From contig JARKQH010000288.1 in the NCBI GenBank assembly GCA_029974925.1, positions 1 through 35,115 of the forward strand: 35,115 nucleotides of DNA, given 5' to 3'. The notes beneath the pieces were generated by a model. The model saw only the letters and a list, made by a program, of their open reading frames with translations. It did no database searches and was not told the origin of the DNA. Shown here piece by piece: positions 1 to 9,321 of the stretch (its first letter is position 1; each line of letters begins with the position of its first letter). A program made the translations under genes and the position numbers. This DNA is from Verrucomicrobiota bacterium. GTDB taxonomy: Bacteria > Verrucomicrobiota > Verrucomicrobiia > Limisphaerales > UBA8199.

Positions 1-82
1 CCGGCTACCAGCGGGTTTGCGCGTGGTTGGCCGCAACTGCGCCGCAGTTGAAAGGCCAGATGTTCGACGTGCCCCTCCCAAC

Positions 83-571
83 TCAAATCGGAGCCCCCAC
101 CGCATGAAAACTTACCCTCCAACTGCGGAATTTAGGATGAAGAGGGCGCCCCCCCGCACTCACCCCGACAGTCTGCACTTTGCCCCGCGTGAGGCGGTTC
201 CAGCGCTCCATCAGACCGTCCAGGTGCCCCACCCAAAAGGCAGGGACGGCCTGGCTCCAGTTGCGCGGCCGCCCGTCAGCCGGCTTCATCATCTTTGCCG
301 GAGCAGACTCGTTACGCCCTGCCTCGGCCTGCCGAGCGGAGTGGTCCTTGCTTGGAATCCGGCCTGCCCGTCCCGGCTCCGCGGCCTGGTTTGTCACCAC
401 GATGCCCACCGTCTGAGATCGGGCCTGCGGCATCGAATCGTGGACCGAAACCGGCAACGGCTTTACCTCCGCCGCCCGCAATGCCACTCCCCACAGCACG
501 AACGTCAAGACGCCGACCGCGAGCCATTTGCGCCTCCGTGAGGGCGAGCGGGATGGATGCCGCATGCGCAT
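83..571 (-). CDS. Hypothetical exported protein (162 aa)
   Basis: N-terminal basic stretch followed by a hydrophobic segment (RRRKWLAVGVLTFVLWGVALRAAE), consistent with a signal peptide. It starts 13 bp after the stop of the upstream minus-strand gene. No family recognised. Confidence 0.55.
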   Translation of the reverse strand: MRMRHPSRSPSRRRKWLAVGVLTFVLWGVALRAAEVKPLPVSVHDSMPQARSQTVGIVVTNQAAEPGRAGRIPSKDHSARQAEAGRNESAPAKMMKPADGRPRNWSQAVPAFWVGHLDGLMERWNRLTRGKVQTVGVSAGGRPLHPKFRSWRVSFHAVGAPI

Positions 572-584
572 TCTGCCGGGTCAA

Positions 585-3500
585 TTACGGTTCGAGCCGG
601 GCGCGGTAGAAACGACAGCACTGGGTTGCGGGTGCCGGGTCCACAAACAAAAAGGGCAGCGTGGGCGGGCGGGTGGTGCAGAGGGTCACCCAGTCCAGCA
701 GGTTCGAGGAAGTCTGGACCTCATAGTCGGGCCCTGCCGCGCCCGCAAGGAGAAAGGAGAACCTGCCCGCCGGGTCCAAACCCGGCGCGTGCAATGCGAG
801 TGGAGGCGGGGGGAGCACCACCACCCAGAAACTTTGCGTGGCACTCAAACCCGCCCCGCCGCCGGTTACCACCTGCAACCGCGGTGCCTGGACCGGCTCA
901 CCTTCTCTGGCGGTGTAATACACCAGACCGTCTGCCGTCGTCTGGGTCGCATAAACCCTTACGGACAACCGGCCGTCGGTCTCCAGCGCGCCTCGGGCGG
1001 CGGCCGTGAGCGGCACAGCCGTCACTTCTCCGGCGCGGGGCGTCCAGGTGGCCAAGGGGGGGCCGGACGCTGGTTTGTTCGCCCACGTCAGTGTGGTCTC
1101 ACCCCAAGCATTGCCCGCCACCGCCACCGCGTGGATGCCGGGGAGAATGGCGTCGCTGGAGTGCAGGCGGAGCTCCGCCCCGTCCACCCACCCCGGGATT
1201 TCGAACAGGTCAAAGCGCAGGAAACTTTCACGGCTCAGGCCCGCAGTGGCACTCTGCTTCACCACAAGGTGGGGTTGGGTGCCATAATTGGCATTGGGAT
1301 AACCGTCGAGAACATAGGCGTCCGCTTCGCATGGAACCTGGGTGTGCCACCCCTCCTGCGTGACCACCACCGTGAAGAGATTGCTGGTGCCGGCCATCTC
1401 GCGGGGCGGCCGCCACGACAGCAGGCCTTGGATTGGGTCCATGGCCGCGTCCGCCGGGGCGCTGGCGAGGCTGAACCGCAAGGACTGGGGCGGGACGTTC
1501 GGATCGAAGGCACGGTTGGTGACCCATAGCGTCGTTCCGGCGATGACCGATTGGCCGGCCACCGGGAGCAAACCGGGCGGGGACAAGAGGGGCGGGGCGG
1601 TGGCCGTGGCCTCGTTGCTGGCGGACGATTCGCCCGCGGCATTGGTGGCCACGACCCGATAGGCGTAGCTCGATCCCGCCGTTAGATTCGTATCCGTGAA
1701 GAAAGAAGCATCCCTGTCCAGCATGGCAATTCCCAAGTAGCCCCCTTCGGCGGCCGGGCGGCGCTCGACCCTGTAGCCGGTCTCGTTGGTGGCGGGGTCG
1801 GTCCACCGTAATCTAATCTGACACGGGGGTGCCGCCACCGCCACCAAGCCGGTCGGTGCGGCGGGGCGGGTCTCGGGCGCGCTCACCATGACCCGCACCG
1901 GTTCGGAAACCGCCTCGGCGCCGAGTGCATCAACCGCCCTGGCCGTGAGAAAGTACTCGCCCGGCTCCGCGAGGTCCCACACCACGGCATACGGGGGATC
2001 AGTTGCCACCCCCAAGAAGGCGGTATTGGCAAAAAACCGGACCTGGCTGATGCCATCGCTGTCGGAGGCGGATGCGGCGACGGTGATGCGGGCGGGGGTG
2101 AAGAACATCGCGCCGTTGGGCGGGTTGGTGATCTGCACGGCGGGCAATTGCGCGGGAAGATACGCCCTCCGCAGCTCATTCTCGAGGGCCACCCTTTCGA
2201 CATCCGACAGCGCCCGGCTGAAAATCAACACCTCGGCCAGATCGCCGGGGAAAAAGGTGCTGGCGGCACCCCGCCCGAGGTACGCGGCATTGACCGAGCC
2301 ATTGATGGCGGGGAGTTTGCCGGGCACGCTCATCACCAGGCGGCCATCCACGTAGAGACGGTCCGTGGTGCCGTCGTGGATGCCGACCGTGAGCGTGTAA
2401 CTGCCGCCGAGGCTGGCCGGGCGGTTGTATTTGATCAGGTTGCCGGTTTGGGTTGTGCCGAAGCGCATCACGACGTTGGTTTGAAACGGGCTCAGATAGG
2501 TCCAGCCCCAAGAGACGGTTTCATCCCAGAAAAGGGGGGCGTAATTGCCCTGATTGACGCCGGGGTCGCGGCTGGCATGGTTGGCGGAAACGAGAACCAT
2601 CGTCATGCCAGTCCAGCCGTTGATGGGGAGGGTGAAATTGAGGAAATCGTTCACCCCGTCGAACCGGACAACGGGCTTGCCGTTCAGCGCGTTGGGCACC
2701 CACGTGGGCTGGCTGGCGGCCGTCCCCTGGCTGGCATGGCGCTGGTGGCCGGATTGGTCCGCCCACTGCGACACAGCGCCCCCATTGAGCGTCACCCCCG
2801 CATCGGCCCGGACCCGGAAAGCCAGGTCTGGCGTGGGCAGCGTGGCGGCGGGCGTGGTGGCATGGACCGGCAGGCTCATTGGCGAATGGTTGCCGGCTGC
2901 GTCAAAGGCCCTCACGGTGTAACGATAGGTCGTTTCGGGGACCAGGCCAAAGTCCAGAAACGCCAGCGCGGCGGATGTGCCCACTTCCAACTGGTCGCGG
3001 TAAATCCGGTAGCCGGCCACGCCGGTGTCGTCCGTGGCGGGAGTCCAGCGCAACGAGACGCTTCGCGGCGTGGTGCCACTCACCTGCAGGCCGGCCGGCA
3101 CGGCTGGCGCCTGGATGTCCGGGCTGGAAAAAGAAGCCGAAAGGTTTCGAATCCGGATGTTGCGGAAGCGCGCCACGGCCCCGGCGGGCCACTCCGCCAC
3201 CGTCGAGTGCACCTGCAAGGCGATCCTTCCCGTGGGAGCAAGCCGGACCTGGCTGTCCTGGTAGTCTTTAATCTTGACACCGTTGATCCACGTGATGATG
3301 TGGGGCGGATTGTTGGTCACCTGGACGCGGAAGGTGTTCCAGCCCGCTGGATTCCAGATGGCGGGCCAATTGCTGGCGTTGAAGCAGGCAGGATTCCCCT
3401 GAATGGAATTGGTGCCGGTTAGAGTGAAATCCCAGAACCCCTGGTTGCCGATGCCTTCCAAATAAATGCCGCCCATGGGATTGTTGGGCTGATAATCAAT

Positions 3501-4967
3501 CGTGACCTGGTAAGCCCGGCCGCTGGCATCCGTGCGGGTAAAAAAGCCCGTATCCACGCCCCAATCCGGCCAGACCTCAAAGATGGCCTCAAAATCCCCG
3601 AAGCTTTGATCCGTGCAGAGCAGGCCGCCATTGCCGCTGCCCGGCGGAAGCTGCTGGCCGACGATGGCGCCGTTCTCGACCGTCCACAACCCGCCGGTGG
3701 CATGCCATCCGCTCAGGTTTGTGCCGGTGTCCAACCGGATCCAAACACTGTCGTTGCGCCAGAAATCGGCGTGGTAGGTGGGACCGTCCTTGTTCCAAAT
3801 CTTGCTCACCAGGTCCGGGTCCCCATCTCCATCCACGTCGCCCACACACGCGTCGTGCCACCCCGGATTGTCCTCCTGGATGACCCGCGGTTCAAACAGC
3901 GGGGGTGTCCCCCCCTGGTTCACCCAGATCACCCCCCGCTCTTTCAGCCCCCGAGGCTTCATCGGCAGCTTTCCCTGCGCCACCATGTAAGTGTCCGGGT
4001 CTTCCTGTTCTCCGGCAAAAATGTCCAAATCCCCGTCTCCGTCAAAATCCGCCACCGCCAGCGAGTGGAAGGATCCTGTCCCTTCCACACTGCCGGGAGA
4101 GGTTGGCGGGTCGGTCAGCCCGTAGCGCGTCCAATGGGTCCCTCCCCCATCGTTTCGCACCCAATAGACGTGGCTGTAGCCGGTGTCGCAGTCGCTGTAC
4201 ACGATGTCCTGGTCCCCATCTCCGTCCAGGTCCACCACCCAACTGCGAATGCTGGTGCCATAGGAGGCGTTGGGAATTTCCAGGTGCGGCCAGGGGTGGG
4301 CGGCCCACGCGCCCACGCCGGTGCCCGGATTGGCATACCACTTCCCTGCGATCACCAGGTCGAGGTCCCCATCCCCGTCCAAATCGCCCACGCCACGGGG
4401 TGCAACTCCTCCGTGATGCCCCACCCCCTGCGCCACCAGGTTGCTGGCCAGCCCCTGCGCCGAGTCGAACCAGGCCAGCGTGTTGCCATCAAACACCACG
4501 AGGTCATCCCGCCCATCTCCGTTCACGTCAGCGCCCAGCAGATCGTGCCCCGAGCCGCCAAAAGCATTCACCACCCAGGGGCTGTCCGGATTCTGACGCA
4601 GCGTTCCAGGGTTCTTGAACCACACCGAGCTGAACACCAGGTCAGTCCAACCGTCGTCGTCCACGTCCACCGCCGCCGCTCCCAAACCCTGCGGCAGTGC
4701 CGCACTGTCATTGATCAAGTGCGGGACCCACACCGCATCGCTGCGCCGCTCGTACCACCAGAAACCATGCGCGTCCCGCCGCGACAGGGCGCAGTCCCAA
4801 TCCCCGTCCCCGTCCAAGTCTGCCAAGGGAATGCCCGCCGTTCCCCAGTTGGTTCCGGGCAAGGGGTTGCAGATCGAAAAATGGGTGAACTGGACCTCCG
4901 CCTTCAGCAGCATGCCGGCGCACAAAGAGACGCCCAAGACCAGCCACCTTGAAACCGAATGAATCAT
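585..4967 (-). CDS. Large secreted mosaic protein: FG-GAP/VCBS repeats, DUF1080 (3-keto-disaccharide hydrolase-like) domain, FN3, LamG, bacterial Ig-like, FN3, DNRLRE/CBM96-like domain, C-terminal 'TSSNLLDW' domain
   Basis: ORF 585..5087. The likely start is the internal Met at 4967 (MIHSVSRWLVLGVSLCAGMLLKAE, signal peptide). Repeated DLDGDGDWD/DVNGDGRDD/DFDGDGDLD motifs; WHATGGLWTVENGAIVGQQ...INGVKIKDYQD (DUF1080-like); VRADAGVTLNGGAVSQWADQSG (LamG); DAYVLDGYPNANYGTQPHLVVKQS (DNRLRE). Confidence 0.85.
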   Translation of the reverse strand: MIHSVSRWLVLGVSLCAGMLLKAEVQFTHFSICNPLPGTNWGTAGIPLADLDGDGDWDCALSRRDAHGFWWYERRSDAVWVPHLINDSAALPQGLGAAAVDVDDDGWTDLVFSSVWFKNPGTLRQNPDSPWVVNAFGGSGHDLLGADVNGDGRDDLVVFDGNTLAWFDSAQGLASNLVAQGVGHHGGVAPRGVGDLDGDGDLDLVIAGKWYANPGTGVGAWAAHPWPHLEIPNASYGTSIRSWVVDLDGDGDQDIVYSDCDTGYSHVYWVRNDGGGTHWTRYGLTDPPTSPGSVEGTGSFHSLAVADFDGDGDLDIFAGEQEDPDTYMVAQGKLPMKPRGLKERGVIWVNQGGTPPLFEPRVIQEDNPGWHDACVGDVDGDGDPDLVSKIWNKDGPTYHADFWRNDSVWIRLDTGTNLSGWHATGGLWTVENGAIVGQQLPPGSGNGGLLCTDQSFGDFEAIFEVWPDWGVDTGFFTRTDASGRAYQVTIDYQPNNPMGGIYLEGIGNQGFWDFTLTGTNSIQGNPACFNASNWPAIWNPAGWNTFRVQVTNNPPHIITWINGVKIKDYQDSQVRLAPTGRIALQVHSTVAEWPAGAVARFRNIRIRNLSASFSSPDIQAPAVPAGLQVSGTTPRSVSLRWTPATDDTGVAGYRIYRDQLEVGTSAALAFLDFGLVPETTYRYTVRAFDAAGNHSPMSLPVHATTPAATLPTPDLAFRVRADAGVTLNGGAVSQWADQSGHQRHASQGTAASQPTWVPNALNGKPVVRFDGVNDFLNFTLPINGWTGMTMVLVSANHASRDPGVNQGNYAPLFWDETVSWGWTYLSPFQTNVVMRFGTTQTGNLIKYNRPASLGGSYTLTVGIHDGTTDRLYVDGRLVMSVPGKLPAINGSVNAAYLGRGAASTFFPGDLAEVLIFSRALSDVERVALENELRRAYLPAQLPAVQITNPPNGAMFFTPARITVAASASDSDGISQVRFFANTAFLGVATDPPYAVVWDLAEPGEYFLTARAVDALGAEAVSEPVRVMVSAPETRPAAPTGLVAVAAPPCQIRLRWTDPATNETGYRVERRPAAEGGYLGIAMLDRDASFFTDTNLTAGSSYAYRVVATNAAGESSASNEATATAPPLLSPPGLLPVAGQSVIAGTTLWVTNRAFDPNVPPQSLRFSLASAPADAAMDPIQGLLSWRPPREMAGTSNLFTVVVTQEGWHTQVPCEADAYVLDGYPNANYGTQPHLVVKQSATAGLSRESFLRFDLFEIPGWVDGAELRLHSSDAILPGIHAVAVAGNAWGETTLTWANKPASGPPLATWTPRAGEVTAVPLTAAARGALETDGRLSVRVYATQTTADGLVYYTAREGEPVQAPRLQVVTGGGAGLSATQSFWVVVLPPPPLALHAPGLDPAGRFSFLLAGAAGPDYEVQTSSNLLDWVTLCTTRPPTLPFLFVDPAPATQCCRFYRARLEP

Positions 4968-5002
4968 GTTCACGAGATTGCGTTCGAATCTGCCTTGTCC
5001 AC

Positions 5003-5029
5003 GCGGGGCGGCGCCGGAGGCCGCCCCGC
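5003..5029. repeat. Perfect 10-bp stem / 7-nt loop inverted repeat between the two large surface-protein genes
   Basis: GCGGGGCGGC (5003-5012), gccggag, GCCGCCCCGC (5020-5029). No T-tract on either side. Confidence 0.6.
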
Positions 5030-5137
5030 TCCCAGCCTTTGACACAAGCAGCGCCGCCCTGTGGGTGGCTCCGGCTGCTCCGAACAACCTGTTTCAACGT
5101 GTTGCCGGGCCGCCCCATGGGGCCGAATCCGAACGGG

Positions 5138-8077
5138 CTACTTCTTCAATCGAAGATACTTCGGCCCCTCGCTCAAGGGCAAGGTCACGGTCATCTGATC
5201 GCCGACCTGGACCGGTGTCTGGCTGACCGCTGACCAGGACGGCGCGTTCAGATTGTCGCACGATTCCAGCGTATAGTCAGTCGCGGCGGCAGGCCAGGAG
5301 ACGATGACATTGCCGCCCTCGCGGGCCACCGCCAAGGCCGGCGGCGGCGGTGCGGTGGGATCACTCAAGTCCTCCCCGACCGCCAGGTAAAAATCATCCA
5401 TCCAGAAACCGCCGTTGGGGGGATTGCTGACGGACTGCAAAATGGTGCGGATGTAGAGCCGGATCAGCGGGTTGGCGGCGACGCCATGGTAAAAGCTGAA
5501 GGTCATATTGCCTGACCAGTCCACCGGGGTGATGTTCGCATGTTCACCGCCCTGGATGTACATCTTCCATGTGTCGGTGGCATTGTTGACAACCATCCAT
5601 AACTTGTACCACACGTCCGACCGGAACGCCTGGCTGTTGGTCCGAAGCGTCCCGCCATCCAAAACGGCGAGGTAGGGATTGGCGAGGTTGTTACCCGTGT
5701 AACGGCGGCCTTGCACCTCGAAGGCGCTCTCCTCGGCATACCCAAACGCCGGCTCATCCGAGAACCCGAACTTGATGTCATCCCGGCTCCAGGTGGTCGA
5801 AGCGGCGCGGAAAAACAACGTGCGGGTCTCGCCTTCGGGAACAAGGGCCGGGAAGGAAAGCGTCTGATTGGCCTTGGCCAGGCGGAGCACCTTGTTGGTG
5901 GGATTTCCACCGGCAAAGGTTGTGGGGTCCAGGCGGACCGAGTCATCGGGGAACGCCCCAGACCACTCGCCTTGGAACAGCAGCGGAGCCAGTTGGCGGC
6001 CCTCGAAGTTTTCCAGCAGCGTGAAGCCCGCGGCCGCGCGGCCAAATACGAACACCGGCGCCGAATAGTTGAACAACCCGTCATTGTCCGTAGCTTTGGC
6101 CGTGATCATGTGCGCGCCGGGTCCGACGTTGTTCCACTCCACACTCCAGGGCGCCTCGGTGGCGGTGCCGATCAGGGTGCTGCCATCAAAGAACTCGACC
6201 TGCGTGATCGTGCCGTCCGCGTCCGACCCACTCGCCGTGAGGGTGAGGCTGGAGGGCAACACCAAGTCGGTGTTGTCGGCGGGCGTGGTGAGCGCCACCT
6301 CGGGTTGCGCCTTGGCCCAGTACTTCGCCTGCAGGTAGGTGTCCAGGTCCGCCAGTTCGCCGCTGGACAAGGCGTTGGTATAGACGAGAATCTCCTGAAT
6401 TTCCCCGCGGAGATAGGTGTAGAAGCTGCTGAAGAACCCCCGGCCGATGTTCCCCCGATTCCCATCAATGCCGGCGGTCATGGGGGCCTTGCCGCTTACC
6501 GTCACCGCCAGCACGCCGTTGGTGTAGAGGGTCTCGGTTGGACCGTCCTTGACGACCACGGTGCGGGTGTAGTTCCGCACCAGGGAGGCCGGGCGCTGCA
6601 GCGCCGGTCCCGGATAGTTCGGGCTGCCGGACTGGCTGCTTGTCGTGCCAATTCGCCAGGTTGCGGAGTCTTGAAAAACGCCGAGGTTCATGCCGCCCCA
6701 CCCCGCCGATTCGTTCCAGTAAAGGACGGCGCAACCTTCGCCCGCCGCGCCCGTCGTTTGGGGCGAGGTGTTGTTTCCCACCGCCACCAGCGTCAACCCG
6801 GTCAGGTCGTTGACCGGCATGGCGAAAGTCAAATGATTGCTGACGCCGTCAAAATAGAGGGCCGGCATGCCGTTGCCCCCGGTGATCAACCGGGGCCGCG
6901 CCGTGGCCACAGGCTGTACGGCATGCCGTTCGAAGCCGGACTGGTCGGCCCACACCGAGACCCCCCCCTCGGCGGTCGTGACCCCCGCGTCCGCCTTGTA
7001 CCACAGGCCCAATCCGCTCAACACCGGCCCATCTTCTGGAGACGCATAGTTCACGCGAATCACCACGCGCTCCGATACCGCCCACGCGCCCTCGGTGTCC
7101 GTCGCCCTGGCGGTCAATCCGTATGCCCCGCCGGACACCCCGCTCCAAGTGACACTGTAGGGCGGAGTCGAGTCGGTACCGATCGGGACGCCGTTGGCGA
7201 AAAACTCCACCTGCGCAATACTGCCATCGTCGGCGGCGTCCGCCGTGACGGTGATGTCCGCCGGAGCGGTGAACACGGCCAGGTTGGCCGGACTCGTGAT
7301 GCTCACGGTGGGCCGTTGATTGGCCAGGTATTTGTTGTAAAGATAGGTTTCCACAGTTTCCCGCTCGGTTTCGGACAAGGCCCGCGTGTAAACCAGAACC
7401 TCGAGGAGGTCCCCCGCGAAATAGGTGTTGTAGCCCCGCCCGAGGTAGCCATTGTCCGCCACGCCGGCGAGCGGATAGTTCTTGTATTCCAGACGCAGGG
7501 CTTCCGCCCGGTCCACAAACAAGGTCTCCACCTCCGTGTTCTTGATAAGGGTGGTCAGCGTGGGGGCCGACCCAATCGAGGCCGGCCGCGCATACCGGCA
7601 GTTGTTGCCGGAGGAGGTGGTGCCAAACCGCCAGTTGACATTGGTCTGAAACACGCCGAGAAACACCCACCCCCAACTGGCCGTTTCATTCCAGAAAATG
7701 GCCGGGCAATCCGAATAGCTGGTGCCGCCATTCTGCGCCGCCGAATTGTTGTTGCCCACCAGAATGAGGCTTACGCCCTCCAGCCCGTTGATCGGGATGC
7801 TGAAATTCAGGAAGTCGTTGACTCCGTCAAAGCGGACGGCCGGTTTCCCGAGGCTGGAGGTGATCAATACCGGTTGATTCGGGGCGCTGTCCTGGCTGCT
7901 GTGATGGCTCTGGCCGGACTGGTCGGCCCAGGTTTGCACCCCGTCGCCGTTCAACGTCAGGCCTGCATCGCTCCGCAGCCACAGCGTCAGGCCGTCCGTG
8001 GGAATTTGGGCGCCGGCGCGGTAACTTCCGCCGAGAGCCAGCGCCAGGAGGCTTGCGAGGATGATTTTGGTTTTCAT
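5138..8077 (-). CDS. Secreted protein with two tandem LamG + bacterial Ig-like cassettes and a C-terminal 'YTLESCDNLN..W' domain
   Basis: Signal peptide MKTKIILASLLALALGGSYRAGAQ; two copies of GL(T/G)LW..(S)DAG(L/V)T...WADQSG...(L/Y)FDGV(N/S)...; two copies of PxVxxTxPAxxxxxxxP..xTxxAxxxDG.IxQVEFF. Confidence 0.88.
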   Translation of the reverse strand: MKTKIILASLLALALGGSYRAGAQIPTDGLTLWLRSDAGLTLNGDGVQTWADQSGQSHHSSQDSAPNQPVLITSSLGKPAVRFDGVNDFLNFSIPINGLEGVSLILVGNNNSAAQNGGTSYSDCPAIFWNETASWGWVFLGVFQTNVNWRFGTTSSGNNCRYARPASIGSAPTLTTLIKNTEVETLFVDRAEALRLEYKNYPLAGVADNGYLGRGYNTYFAGDLLEVLVYTRALSETERETVETYLYNKYLANQRPTVSITSPANLAVFTAPADITVTADAADDGSIAQVEFFANGVPIGTDSTPPYSVTWSGVSGGAYGLTARATDTEGAWAVSERVVIRVNYASPEDGPVLSGLGLWYKADAGVTTAEGGVSVWADQSGFERHAVQPVATARPRLITGGNGMPALYFDGVSNHLTFAMPVNDLTGLTLVAVGNNTSPQTTGAAGEGCAVLYWNESAGWGGMNLGVFQDSATWRIGTTSSQSGSPNYPGPALQRPASLVRNYTRTVVVKDGPTETLYTNGVLAVTVSGKAPMTAGIDGNRGNIGRGFFSSFYTYLRGEIQEILVYTNALSSGELADLDTYLQAKYWAKAQPEVALTTPADNTDLVLPSSLTLTASGSDADGTITQVEFFDGSTLIGTATEAPWSVEWNNVGPGAHMITAKATDNDGLFNYSAPVFVFGRAAAGFTLLENFEGRQLAPLLFQGEWSGAFPDDSVRLDPTTFAGGNPTNKVLRLAKANQTLSFPALVPEGETRTLFFRAASTTWSRDDIKFGFSDEPAFGYAEESAFEVQGRRYTGNNLANPYLAVLDGGTLRTNSQAFRSDVWYKLWMVVNNATDTWKMYIQGGEHANITPVDWSGNMTFSFYHGVAANPLIRLYIRTILQSVSNPPNGGFWMDDFYLAVGEDLSDPTAPPPPALAVAREGGNVIVSWPAAATDYTLESCDNLNAPSWSAVSQTPVQVGDQMTVTLPLSEGPKYLRLKK

Positions 8078-8242
8078 ATCATAATGCAGTGTTGGTGTTT
8101 TGTGGGTTGATGCGTAACGAACTCAAAAGGGGCGCCGCCGGCAGGCCCGGCCCGTGAGGCGACCGGGGCCGAAACAAGTCCGGCTCGATTCAAGGTCAAT
8201 CATGATTCAATCTGCCGCCGGCCGGCCGGGTGGCCGGAGCGG

Positions 8243-9109
8243 CTAGTTCTTTCTCGCGGTGGTCCGCTCCCACAGCCAGCCCATGTCATTCGGCGCCGAT
8301 CCGCCCCGCGAATAGGTACCGCCCCGGTTCACCGGTTTGAGGGTGGCGGCATCCCGCCACTTGTGGATCTCCGCATGGCCGTCGGCGAAGGTCAGTCCCC
8401 CCGCTCCCCCGTGATAGCTGGCGGGGCAGTCGTTGACGACGTTGTCATTGAGCATGCCGAAGAAACCGTCATTAATGCTGTCCTCCCGCTCGTCCAGGAT
8501 CACCCACAAGTTCACCGGGGGAGGCCGGATGATGTCGGACAGTTTCTTGTAGCTGTAATAATCCGGTTTGTTGAAGCCCTCGTTGCCAGCGCCGACCACG
8601 TAGCTATTCATCGCGACACTGCGCACCCGCGGACCGAGACCCTCGACCACGCTCTGATCCGCGGGGCATTTGTAGATGGCCGGGCTCTTCGTATAAGGCC
8701 CCAGGACCGATTTCATCAAGAGCACAGTGTTGGTGTTGTCGCGGTTGCTGGCGTTGTAATCCATCATCCCGTCCACCCAGCCGTAGCCTTTCTGGCCGGC
8801 GGCGTTGACCCCCCACTGGTTGTTGGGCGGCAGCGTGCCATTGTGATCGTCCGCGTACAGGATCCAGGCGAGGGTCAGTTGTTTGAGGTGGTTCATGCAG
8901 TAAATGCCCTGCGCCCTGACCTTGGCCTTGGAAAGGACCGGGAGCAGCATCGCAGCGAGGATTGCGATGATTGCAACCACCACCAACAGCTCGATCAGCG
9001 TGAAGCCGCGCGGGCCCGCCCTCCAGACGCGGGTGCCTGAACGACCTTGGAACCATGTCTCCGGCCTCGAGACCGGTGTTAGACAACGTGTGAGTTTATT
9101 CTTTTCCAT
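8243..9109 (-). CDS. DUF1559-type prepilin-like protein (type II secretion / pseudopilin N-terminal cleavage motif, H-X9-DG C-terminus)
   Basis: [30 protein letters not shown] class III signal; C-terminal [19 protein letters not shown]. Confidence 0.92.
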   Translation of the reverse strand: MEKNKLTRCLTPVSRPETWFQGRSGTRVWRAGPRGFTLIELLVVVAIIAILAAMLLPVLSKAKVRAQGIYCMNHLKQLTLAWILYADDHNGTLPPNNQWGVNAAGQKGYGWVDGMMDYNASNRDNTNTVLLMKSVLGPYTKSPAIYKCPADQSVVEGLGPRVRSVAMNSYVVGAGNEGFNKPDYYSYKKLSDIIRPPPVNLWVILDEREDSINDGFFGMLNDNVVNDCPASYHGGAGGLTFADGHAEIHKWRDAATLKPVNRGGTYSRGGSAPNDMGWLWERTTARKN

Positions 9110-9256
9110 GATCGGCTCTTCTCATCAACCGTCATTTCCACTGTTTGGTGCCGGGCCGCCGGGGGCCCTCGTGCCGCAACCCGTAAGCCCCCGGCGAACC
9201 GCAGCCCTGCGACATCACTCTACCGTGCCAGCTTAGCGCCGGCCCGGCATTTGCCT

Positions 9257-9276
9257 AGCTCCCCAATCGGGGAGTT
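9257..9276. promoter_or_regulatory. Inverted repeat, candidate operator (site 1), upstream of the pseudopilin gene
   Basis: AG CTCCCC AATC GGGGAG TT (perfect 6-bp arms 9259-9264/9269-9274); 16/20 identical to the site at 12340-12359. Confidence 0.4.
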
Positions 9277-9321
9277 TCCAAGCCACCCCCGCGCGCCTGC
9301 GGCGGGCCGGCCCGGGGAGGG

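Noticed and set aside
3606-4952. 448-aa plus-strand ORF over the FG-GAP repeats
   Set aside because: Its apparent repeats (VPISVHV, VPIPVQI) are the reverse reading of the D-x-D-G-D-G codons of the real gene.
5711-8110. 799-aa plus-strand ORF antisense to the LamG gene
   Set aside because: Sequence is R/G/H/V-rich with no recognisable domain; the minus-strand frame has clear LamG/Ig domains. Typical long antisense ORF in high-GC DNA.
9205-9245. Possible sigma54 -24/-12 promoter (TGGCACGG) upstream of the pilin on the minus strand
   Set aside because: No TGC at the required -12 spacing.
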